Positions 21,155 through 28,748 of a stretch of 28,748 bases of DNA are shown here, in pieces. Where the stretch lies: contig MCGO01000349.1 of NCBI GenBank assembly GCA_002104985.1, forward strand, positions 1 through 28,748. The letters are read 5' to 3'. This DNA is from Rhizoclosmatium globosum. Its lineage: Eukaryota; Chytridiomycota; Chytridiomycetes; Chytridiales; Chytriomycetaceae. Below the pieces are notes generated by a model. It did no database searches. It was not told the origin of the DNA and saw only the letters and a program-made list of their open reading frames with translations. Every line of letters begins with the position of its first letter. Within the stretch, counting starts at the first letter, position 1. Position numbers and translations under genes: made by a program.

Positions 21155-23540
21155 ATGGGTGGAGTATCTTCAAAGCAAAGTGAGCATCCTTTGTGTGCTT
21201 CGCTGTTTGGGCTCAATCTCAGATTCGTTGCCAGAGCCAAATAAGGCCTCGGATTGTGCCAATTCTTCGTTGTTTGCTTCTTCCGTAAGCAACTCGATCA
21301 CTGCCTTGACTCAACCTGGTAGGTGTGGAACCAGGGATTGAATTGTGTTCACAACCAATTTGGTTTTGATTGATTTGACCCTTAACTAACGATTATTGCT
21401 TTCCAGAAACAATCCAAGATTCAAGTACACACCAAGCTCTTCTCTATCAAGAGACAGTGGAAATTTGTAACACTCATGTCCAAGCCGAAATGCAATCTGC
21501 GAACTTCGTTGTTGGAAAGGTTGAGGAAACAGTATCTGACACTAATATGGAAAAAGCCAATATGGTATGTCTCTCTAATGGAATATTGCTCTCATGTGTT
21601 CACAAAAACTAACATTACAATGGAAAATGCAGTTGGATCCCAACCACTTCTCCATTAAGGGTGTGTCTATCAAGTACTTTTGTTCTCTTGTGGATCTTTG
21701 GGGAGGTCGCTCAACACTTGAAGGCATGACCACTCAAGACGTCTGCACCAAATTTGTCAAGACACAAACAGAAGCCTCCAAATTATCGTGGTGTGCTGAT
21801 TTGTATTTGTCAAATGATCCCAACCTTGAGAGCCAAGTTCATGATGCCAACTACTTCATTTCTCATGCTTGGAAGTACAAGTTCTTGGATGTTGTTGATG
21901 CCTTGGCCCAATTTGTGGACTCAAATAAGCTTGATCCAGAGTTGACCATAGTTTGGTTTGACTTATTGTCAAACTCGCAACATAATACTGGTACAAAGAC
22001 TTTACTTGGTGGACCACTGTTTTCCGTAATGCAATCCAGAAAATAGGGAGTGTTGTTTTAATTATGCAGCCATGGGTTGACCCTATTCCATTGACCCGAG
22101 CTTGGTGTGTTTATGAAATCTATGTGGCAAATGTGGCAGAAAGCAATTTCTACGTTGCTATGCCTCCAAGTGAAACACAAATATTCATGGACTCTCTCAA
22201 AACCCAAACAACTGCCTACTTTTCTTTACTCGCAAACTTGAAAAGCAGAAACTGCATGGCTGGTAATCTTTCTGACCAAGAAGCTATTTTTGATGTAATT
22301 CAAAGAACCATTGGGTTTTCAAGCTTAGACAGGACAGTGTTAGAAACTTTGGTAGGGTGGGTTATTGGTACTCTCCAAGGCCAAATTACATCATCAATGA
22401 AATCACAAAACATTCTTGACAAAATTGAATGGATGGTTGTGTTGGCTGGATTCTACCAGATATTAAGCAATTATGAGAAGGCAGAACCTATGCTTATTGA
22501 GTGCCTTGAAACAAAGAAAAGAGTTCTTGGACAAGACCATCCCGATACATTGTCATCACTGAACAATTTGGCTCTTTTGTATAAGTCACAAGGCAAATAC
22601 GAGCAAGCAGAACCTATGTACATTGAGTGCCTTGAAACAAGTAAACGAGTTCTTGGACAAGAACATCCTGATATATTGTCATCACTGAGCAATTGGCTGG
22701 ATTGTACGAATCACAGGGCAAATATGCGCAGACAGAACCCATGTACATTGAGTGCCTTGAAAAAGTAAAACAGTTCTTGGACCTGACCATCCTTTTACAT
22801 TGTCAATCATGAACAATGTGGCTGGTTTATACCAATTACAGGGCAAATATGTGCAGGCAGAACCCATGTACATTGAGTGCCTTGAAACAAGTAAAAGAGT
22901 TCTTGGACAAGACCATCCTGAAACATTGTTAACTCTGAACAATGTGGCTCTTTTTTATACTTTACACGGCAAATACGAGCAAGCAGAACCTATGTCTATT
23001 GAGTGCCTTGAAACAAGTAAAAGAGTTCTTGGACCAGACAATCCCAATACATTGTCATCAATGAGCAATTTGACTAGATTGTACCACTCACAGGGCAAAT
23101 ATGTGCAGGCAGAACCCATGTACATTGAGTGCCTTGAAACAAAGAAAAGAGTTCTTGGGCCAGACAATCCTGATACATTGTCATCACTGAACAATTTGGC
23201 TCTTATGTATGTGTCACAAGGAAAATACGAGCAGGCAGAACCTATGTCTATTGAGTGCCTTGAAACAAGGAAAAGAGTTCTTGGACCAGACCATCCTGAT
23301 ACATTGATATCAATGAACAATTTGGCTAGATTGTACCAAGCACAGGACAAATATGAGCAGGCAGAAGCTATGTACATTGAGTGCATTGCAAGAAGTCAAA
23401 AAGTTCTTGGGCCAGACCATCCTGATACATTGTTATATCTGAACAATTTGGTTTTTTTATATGAAGTACAGGGCATACTTGAGCAATTTTTGAAGGTGGC
23501 TTTATTGATAAAGTTAGTCATGTATACAAAAACATTATGA
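21155..23540 (+). CDS. N-myristoylation signal / TIR-like / TPR protein, with three apparent frame breaks
   Basis: Exons are 21155-21179, 21223-21318, 21407-21564 and 21633-23540, all with GT-AG ends, CTAAC branch sites before exons 3 and 4, and matching phases (1, 1, 0). The start MGGVSSKQ fits the myristoylation consensus (Gly2, Ser6, Lys7), implying membrane attachment. Residues about 165-275 form a TIR-like fold: ANYFISHAW, 'TIVWFDLLSNSQH', then PW.DPIPLTRAWCVYEIY. From about 22,440 kinesin-light-chain-type TPRs run for eight units (QGKYEQAEPMYIECLET, then 'KRVLGPDHPDTLSSLNN'). The frame breaks by one base at AAA 21995-21997, TT 22693-22694 and A5 22760-22764; each would be cured by one more homopolymer base. 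The ninth TPR stops halfway in an unrelated tail (stop 23540). TIR- and TPR-bearing repeat proteins often act in recognition or signalling; that role here is inference. It is either a recent pseudogene or a gene with assembly errors. Confidence 0.65.
22437..23490 (+). repeat. 126-nt tandem repeats encoding TPR units
   Basis: Eight complete units and part of a ninth repeat every 126 nt (42 residues). The DNA itself is strongly conserved between units, e.g. 'cattgagtgccttgaaaca' and 'gttcttggaccagaccatcc' recur in almost every unit. Variation is concentrated at a few residues in helix A (LYKSQ, LYQLQ, FYTLH, LYHSQ, MYVSQ, LYQAQ) and in D/N, Y/S and T/K swaps. High DNA identity points to recent expansion or gene conversion. 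Confidence 0.9.
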
Positions 23541-23603
23541 ATGTGATGATTTGTAACTTGTCCAACAGATTGTGCTGTGCTCAAGAGCTGACTGATCCCT
23601 CCC

Positions 23604-23613
23604 TTAGGGTTAG
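23604..23613 (+). repeat. TTAGGGTTAG, left copy (telomere-like; possible target-site duplication)
   Basis: This ten-base sequence is one and two-thirds units of the common fungal telomere repeat TTAGGG. It lies exactly where the RT-related reading becomes protein-like and is repeated identically at 26068-26077, after the element's 3' UTR. It could be a target-site duplication or a short telomere tract carried by the element. Confidence 0.6.
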
Positions 23614-26067
23614 TATTAGAACCCCAGAACTTCTCTTTATTTCTGCGTATGACCAAGAATGCGAGGGCAAGGCAGACAAAGTCAGGCTGTAAGTTAGATC
23701 CTGATGCTATTGACACACATGCACAGCACTTTGTCTCTACTTTTGGTGGACAACCTACTGGTCAAGTTATTCCCAGAGGACAACCTGCGCGACTGTTCAA
23801 CTTCAAAAGTACTGCCCAGCTGGTTACTGAAGAGTCTGTGGAAGCAACCATGAAGAGACTGCCACTTGGAAAGGCCTCTGGACCAGACAACATTCCTGCC
23901 GAGCTCATCTACTATGGAGGTTCAGCAATGGTAAGAGTGTTCACCAAATTCTTGACTCTTGTACACAAGACATCTACTATTCCTTCTGAATGGAGGAATG
24001 CCACCATTGTCCCAGTATACAAGAACAAGGGCTCTCCTTCTGACATTGCCATGCACCGCCCGATTGCTCTCACCTGCACTGGACGCCGCCTCTATGAACG
24101 TGTCCTGCTGCCAGAACTTGTGCACCTAGCCATAGCAACGTTAGATGACACTCAAGCTGGTTTCCGCCCCTCCCGTTCCACCTTGGATCAAGTCATGGTA
24201 TTGCACGAAATCCTGTCTGGTGCCAAGGAAGCTTTTGCAGTGTTGCTGGACCTGAAGGCTGCATATGATATGGTGGACAGGGACATTCTTTGGAAAGAGC
24301 TGGAGACATACTTTGGAGTATCAGCTGCAGCCATTCAACGTCTTCAGGATCTGTTTGACAAGAATCAGAGTATGCTGGTTGTTGCTGGAAAGATGAGTAT
24401 TCCCATACCCAATGCTCGTGGTTTACTCCAAGGGTCTACCCTCTCACCTATCCTCTTCAACTTCTTCATTGATCCTCTCTGCAGAAGACTCAAGGCCATA
24501 GAAATGCCCACCATTGCAGTCCATGGAGTGCGTGTGAATCGGTTGTTTTGCAGATGACACTCTGGTGGCATCAAACACAAGAGACATGGCCAAGTTGCTC
24601 AAGACCTGCGAAGACTGGAGTAGGGACGTTGGCATGCAGTTTGCACCTCAGAAATGTGTTGTACTTGGGCCACCAATCAACAGGAGAGACGTTGCCTTGA
24701 AGATGTATGGAGTGGATCTGCCTTCAGAGACTAGTGCATTGTATCTTGGAGTCCCCTTCAACTCTTCAGGAATCTGCTGGAAAGAGATGGTATTGGCAAG
24801 AACTACTAAAGCCAAACAGGTCATTGCTTCTCTTGCTCCCATTGGATTCAATGCCAGAGGTTGGGCCCCTGCTGCTTCAGCCAGAATCTACAAGGCTTTC
24901 ATCCGTCCTGTCATGGAGTATGGTCTTGCTCTCTATGGTCATGGCATGCCAGCCAATCTGTTGACCTACTATGAGCGAGTCCAAACTATGGCACTGCGAA
25001 CATTGACGTCGACTCCAAGAAACACTCCAAGGTTGCTCTCATGAAGTTACTCCAAGTAACCCATGCTTATCGCGCAAAGATACTGAACTTGAATTGGGCT
25101 GCTCGTCTCAACTCCTCAGGTGATGAAGGAAACTTGGCTGTTAAAGTTTTTCACTATGCTATTCAGCCTGCTAGAACACCTCACAAGAACTCTCTCCCAA
25201 AGCTTGCCATGCAGAACTCACTCTGGAACCATCCAGAAATCAACAAGCCCCACCCGCAACTGCAACGTGCACCTCTTGCAGTCCAAGCAACACGACCTCT
25301 GCCTCTCCTGGAAAAGCAGAACTGAAGAAGCAAGCAATTGTGGACTTGGCTGATCCAAAACCTGGGAGTTGGGGATGCAATTGAAGTTACCATGTCTGAT
25401 CGAGTCAGGCCCTTTCTGCAGCCCAAATCTGGAATTTCAAGAGAAGACCGGTGGCTTTTACTTCAGTGGACTCTAGGCGCAGTGACTCGTCATGAAGAAT
25501 GCAAAAAATGTACTGATATGCTTACCAGGGCCCATGCTGCTACATGTTCTGGTGCTGACCTGTTGCTCAAGACTCTCCATGAAGACGTTCCACCACCACT
25601 CTGCAGGAGACACACTCGTATCGATGCTGTTCTGAACAAGTACCGCTCTGTTGCTCCAAGTAAATCCACTGCCTATTCCAGCTGTCTGATTGCCATCAAG
25701 CTGATTCTCACCAAGTGCCGAGGACTGCGCAGACGCCAAGAGGATGGCTACTGGACCAACCAAGACCAGTCTGACAATGAGGACCACCACCAAGACCAGC
25801 TGCACCGCCACCGCCAAGATCTGCTGCTTCATGATCGCTCAGCAAGAAGTGCCAGGCTGGCTCAAGAAAGAAACAGACCGCGTGGGAGACCACCAAACCG
25901 CCCCAGGGATGTAGGAGGAGAAGGATGAGTTGCAGGGAGGATGTGTATTGGATATATTAGACAGGATGAGTTGATGTGTGTGTGTAATCATGATTGGAAG
26001 TGAAGTTATGGGATATGAATTATATTGAATTGGTTGAACATGCGTGAATAAACTGCCATTGATACCG
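23614..26067 (+). mobile_element. 5'-truncated non-LTR (LINE-type) retrotransposon
   Basis: The interval contains a single LINE-type polyprotein frame (RT followed by a CCHC motif), then about 140 bp of 3' UTR with AATAAA at 26047-26052. There is no long terminal repeat, no poly(A) tail and no endonuclease domain ahead of RT, so the 5' part is missing. Identical TTAGGGTTAG copies flank it. Coding decay (two frame shifts and a stop) shows this copy is inactive, if the assembly is right. The exact left end is inferred from the flanking repeat. Confidence 0.7.
23649..25928 (+). pseudogene. Reverse transcriptase of the non-LTR element, broken
   Basis: RT blocks appear in order: SGPDNIPAELIYYGG; VPVYKNKGSPSD...HRPIALT; TQAGFRPSRSTLDQV; VLLDLKAAYDMVDRDIL (first catalytic Asp); GLLQGSTLSPILFNFFIDPL; then the FADD box at about 24547-24558 (catalytic Asp pair); and 'ALYLGVPF'. 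A C-terminal CCHC (C-x2-C-x7-H-x4-C, HEECKKC...RAHAATC) lies at about 25490-25550, followed by a Gln/Arg/His-rich end. The frame shifts by one base at TTTT 24546-24549, just before FADD, and again near 25027. An in-frame TGA occurs at 25323-25325, or two compensating shifts lie around it. The enzyme would copy its RNA into DNA at the target site. No endonuclease motif is visible on either side of RT; a restriction-like endonuclease after the CCHC cannot be excluded but its PD..D/E core is not evident. Confidence 0.8.
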
Positions 26068-26077
26068 TTAGGGTTAG
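26068..26077 (+). repeat. TTAGGGTTAG, middle copy
   Basis: Identical to 23604-23613 and in the same orientation, 2464 bp to its right. One more G follows (TTAGGGTTAGG). It separates the retroelement's 3' UTR from the zinc-ribbon ORF; the coding frame of that ORF is open through it. Confidence 0.6.
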
Positions 26078-26081
26078 GAAA

Positions 26082-26660
26082 TTGTTGTCTTCAAACAGAT
26101 ACGGTGTGTATGGAGACAACATCAAGACAACAGTCGCAGCCTACAGTGCTCTTCCCCCAAAGGAGGAAGTACTCGAAGACATGCTCAAGCTTTCGACAAA
26201 CAATCGACCAGAACGATTCGAGTTCTGGGAGCGTAGACTCGCAACCGCGATCCAACCGTTGTTGCGCTGTCCAAACTGCAAGTGCAATGAACCATCAATG
26301 AAATCGCATGGAGTTGGTGGAAATGTACTCTCATTCGGTGCCAGACGCCAGCTCGGCTGCCAGGCTTGCACAAAGAAGTGCAGGTTGGAGGAGTCAATGA
26401 AGGCAGCTGGCCCTTCTACTGCACATACCTTGGAAACTATTCAAGCTGCGTATAGTACCCTGCAACCAGCGGCTAAACATACTGGAATGGCCTCTAAGAC
26501 TGCTGGTCCAAAGCAGACTACATTGAAGTTCCAGCCAACTGCCAAACAATCAGCCAAACCTCCATCAAAGAGACTTAGACCTTCCAGCTCTTCTGGAGAT
26601 GCATCTGACGCGGATTCAGACATAATGGAGGTGTTTCAGGATGCCATGAGTGGGAAATGA
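26082..26660 (+). CDS. Zinc-ribbon protein, probably mobile-element encoded, 5' end unclear
   Basis: The frame is open from about 26050 to TGA 26660 but has no ATG near its start; the first in-frame ATG is at 26181. The centre is a zinc ribbon: CPNC...GGNVLSFGARRQLGCQAC...KKC, with the spacing C-x2-C ... C-x2-C common in transposon DNA-binding domains. The C-terminal half is low-complexity, basic then acidic (KQTTLKFQPTAKQSAKPPSK, then SSSSGDASDADSD), like a nuclear protein tail. It starts right after one telomere-like repeat and stops 3 bp before another, so it probably belongs to a second small element or to the ORF1 region of a neighbouring retroelement copy. Function beyond nucleic-acid binding is not inferable. 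Confidence 0.55.
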   Translation: MLSSNRYGVYGDNIKTTVAAYSALPPKEEVLEDMLKLSTNNRPERFEFWERRLATAIQPLLRCPNCKCNEPSMKSHGVGGNVLSFGARRQLGCQACTKKCRLEESMKAAGPSTAHTLETIQAAYSTLQPAAKHTGMASKTAGPKQTTLKFQPTAKQSAKPPSKRLRPSSSSGDASDADSDIMEVFQDAMSGK

Positions 26661-26938
26661 GTCTTAGGGTTACTAACCCTTCTCTTTGATCCACTTTGAG
26701 AAGCATCTTCAATTGTTCCCTGCAGAACTTGCATTTGCCTGAGTTGATCCAATGAGGCAGTGACTTGCTTCAATTTTTGCTCCAGCTCAGAGTTGCCATG
26801 ATTCACTGTGCCTATTTCCTCATTAAGGTCATGAATCTGCTCTGATTGCTCCTTCACAATGGCCTCCAGATGCTTAATGAAACGCAGGGCAGCCTGATAG
26901 CCATCCATCAATGTGTCTCTATCAATTTCAATGAGCAT
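26636..26938 (-). pseudogene. Coiled-coil ORF, apparently truncated at the telomere-like palindrome
   Basis: ATG 26938 opens about 86 residues of coiled coil (DGYQAALRFIKHLEAIVKEQ, then 'HGNSELEQKLKQVTASLDQL'). At 26680 the frame enters the palindrome (RVSNP) and then reads antisense through the end of the zinc-ribbon gene to a chance stop at 26636. The true C-terminus is therefore probably missing. It could be an element protein on the minus strand together with the gene at 27362-28748, or a host gene cut by insertion. It is small and unidentified. Confidence 0.45.
26664..26680. repeat. Head-to-head telomere-like palindrome
   Basis: The third TTAGGGTTA copy (26664-26672) is followed by C and TAACCCT, making a perfect 7-1-7 inverted repeat AGGGTTA-C-TAACCCT at 26666-26680. 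G-rich units running into C-rich units is the orientation left when two telomeric ends are joined. At this length it could also be a hairpin or chance. Confidence 0.6.
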
Positions 26939-26964
26939 TTTGGTGATTAAAAAAGTCTTTCCTC

Positions 26965-27219
26965 CCTCCTGTGTTACCGTCCTCCAACAGCGTCCTCCAG
27001 GTTACTGTCCTCCAACAGCGTCCTGTGTTACCGTCCTCCAACAGCGTCCTGTGTTACCGTCCTCTAACAGCGTCCTGTGTTACCGTCCTCCTACAGCGTC
27101 CTCCAACAGCGTCCTCCAGGTTACCGTCCTCCAACAGCGTCCTGTGTTACCGTCCTCCTACAGCGTCCTCCAACAGCGTCCTCCAGGTTACCGTCCTCCA
27201 ACAGCGTCCTCCAGGTCAC
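26965..27219. repeat. Two-unit minisatellite, 19 units
   Basis: All units begin CGTCCT or a one-base variant. Type A is CGTCCTCCAACAG (13 bp, 10 copies, a few single-base variants). Type B is CGTCCTGTGTTAC (13 bp, 5 copies). Type B' is CGTCCTCCAGGTTAC (15 bp, 4 copies). The order is B A B' A B A B A B A A B' A B A A B' A B'. A block of seven or eight units appears twice, showing higher-order duplication. The open frames across it are a by-product of a stop-free repeat. Confidence 0.9.
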
Positions 27220-27361
27220 TGTCCTCTGATTCTGATTGCAGTCTGCAAAAAAGTTCTGCAATATTGTTTTGAATTTTTCTGCAACATGAGGAAAGGTTAT
27301 CAAAAGTGTATTCTATTTCTGAAACTAAAACACCGATACAAATTAAAGCAACACAAATAAA

Positions 27362-28748
27362 CTATACAACTACATTCTGTTTTGCGGACGGAAGATAAAT
27401 TAAACCATTAGTTTTGGCATTATATGGTATTCCTCTTCCATCAATATGATACATTCGCAGGAATTGCATTCTTCTTTCACCAGGCAAATTAAGATTAGAA
27501 CATGCCCAAACTGCATGATTGGGATCAAGGTCACCACATGGCAACACCTCAAATCTTTTCCTTGCTTCAGCAACAAGCTTATTCTTCAATGTCTCCTTGG
27601 CTGAATTGGCCTCATTTCTGCTACCATAATAATGATAGATTGAAAAGAACGTAGTTGTTCCAGGAGTAATCCGAAGTACTTTGAATAACGTCCCAGTCTT
27701 GTTGATCTATTTGGTGGGGACTGAAAAAAGGAAGCCACTTCTTGTTCATCAAAATTGATAAATCTTGCCAACTTGTCGTCATAACATTTTACCCGATTTC
27801 CAAATATTCCCTTTACCAGGTGATAGGGGTAAGCATTTTTGTTGTCAACAATCAGTCTCAGAGCATCAACAGTCAGCATCTTCCGACTCTTTACTTGCTG
27901 CATATTTTCAGGAAACCGAATCATATTTTCAGGCAAATCTTCTATAAGACCATCAAAAAGCATGTCTATCATTTGAGTAACTAGTTCATCAACAGTCCGA
28001 GCATTTGGTGTTACAAGAATGTCTGTGACCCTTGGCTGAGATTGTATTGTTCTGACAATATCCATAATATGTGCCACCCTATCAGGGGCAAATGACTGAT
28101 GCAACACAGATTCAGGATTATTCTTTCCTTTGCTTTTCTTTTTCTTGGAATACTTGACAAGAGCGGCCTTGTCAACAAACTTGGGAACCAAACTCTTTGG
28201 CAATGGATCTCTGAATTCATCATTCAGAGACTGTGGATTAGCCAAAATCTGAAGCAGGGGAAAGGCTTGATATGGTACACTCCCGAAAGCATGGACTTGT
28301 TGAGTAAAGTAATGGAGAGTGAACAAGTCAAAGTTGGGTGTGTAATAACCTCTTGGCTTTGAAACCAAACAAAGAAACTCTTTTTGGATGTAATTTGCTA
28401 ATTCCATCCAGTATGGCTTTAGTCTAGAATGGCGGGACTGCAAGGCATAAGCAACGTCAGCCAAACTCAAAAGTGCTTGCGATCGAATGTCAATGTACTG
28501 AATCAAGTCCTTTGTTCTTTCAACAATCAAAAGTGTAGATCTTGCAAGCCGATCAAACTGTTGGACCTTATTTTTAAAGTCCTGCAGGAATGCTGCAACA
28601 GCCCCTTCTTCACCTCTGACTTCACATCGCATCCCAAAACACATATCAACTGCCTTACGCAGATGGTTCTGGAAAGCTACAACTTTTTTACGAAGAGAAT
28701 CAGAGTTGTTCATGATTTCCTCAACAGATATGCTGCTGAACCCATGTT
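27362..28748 (-). CDS. Large unidentified protein, 5' end outside the window
   Basis: The frame is open to the right edge (the ATG at 28713 is preceded by coding-like sequence GFSSISVEEI), so the start lies outside. About 460 residues are visible. The N-terminal half is helical (RKKVVAFQNHLRKAVDMCFG, 'LLSLADVAYALQSRHSRLKP'). There is a Lys-rich patch (KYSKKKKSKGKNN), then a mixed region (NMQQVKSRKMLTVDALRLIV; PYHLVKGIFGNRVKCYDDKL). A one-base break near TTT 27680-27682 separates this from a clear C-terminal continuation in another frame (ANSAKETLKNKLVAEARKRF, then 'DLDPNHAVWACSN') to the stop at 27362. It has no signal peptide or membrane helix. I do not recognise the family. Its place beside repeats suggests an element-borne or expanded family gene, which is inference. 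Confidence 0.6.

Noticed and set aside
22471..23386. Minus-strand frames with a repeated Cys/Ser-rich pattern opposite the TPR array
   Set aside because: They are the antisense reading of the 126-nt TPR repeats, which keep one reverse frame open.
26913..27360. Long overlapping plus-strand open frames rich in Pro/Ser/Val across the minisatellite
   Set aside because: They are open because the 13/15-bp units contain no stops in any frame; the protein is just the repeat.
1..28748. CRISPR arrays, bacterial operons, rRNA or tRNA genes
   Set aside because: No array of spaced direct repeats and no rRNA or tRNA-like stretch was seen; the gene content is eukaryotic.

Overview
The window looks like nuclear DNA of an early-diverging, probably chytrid-like, fungus. 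Genes are dense, on both strands, and carry short GT-AG introns, mostly about 48-70 nt with CTAAC- or CTGAC-like branch points. They encode a Zn2Cys6 regulator with a fungal-type middle homology region, a CFEM-like cysteine domain and a coronin-like protein. This is inference from gene content and intron style; I could not run a taxonomic search.

Left part (1-11,555). A secreted cysteine-rich modular protein runs off the left edge on the minus strand. Next is an intronless coiled-coil protein, then a large minus-strand gene (6541 to 3000). Eight exons can be assembled for it: signal peptide, leucine-rich repeats encoded nearly one per exon, a Thr-rich tandem-repeat stalk, a CFEM-like cysteine domain, one membrane helix and a cytoplasmic SAM domain. 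That is a receptor-like layout. It is followed by a two-helix protein with an ERF4/golgin-A7-like core, a Zn2Cys6 transcription factor with apparent frame breaks, and a three-exon F-box-like protein.

Middle part (11,604-19,983). Six seven-helix membrane proteins lie side by side, three on the plus strand and then three on the minus strand. They fall into two subfamilies: four compact ones without a tail, and two with long Ser/Arg-rich tails. A coronin-like gene follows, divergent from the last one across 156 bp.

Right part (about 21,150-28,748). The character changes to repeats and mobile DNA. A TPR gene begins with an N-myristoylation signal, carries a TIR-like 'FISHAW' domain and about eight near-identical 126-nt repeats, and has three apparent single-base frame breaks. 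A 5'-truncated, decayed non-LTR retrotransposon (RT plus CCHC) comes next, bracketed by two copies of TTAGGGTTAG, which matches the fungal telomere repeat. A zinc-ribbon ORF lies between the second copy and a third copy that forms a head-to-head telomere-like palindrome. After it come a truncated coiled-coil ORF, a two-unit minisatellite of 19 units and a large unidentified gene running off the right edge.

The candidates most worth following are the LRR/CFEM/SAM receptor-like gene, the six-gene 7TM cluster, the myristoyl/TIR-like/TPR gene, and the telomere-repeat-delimited retroelement region. Many frame breaks are one base in or beside a homopolymer, so assembly error must be excluded before calling any of them pseudogenes.
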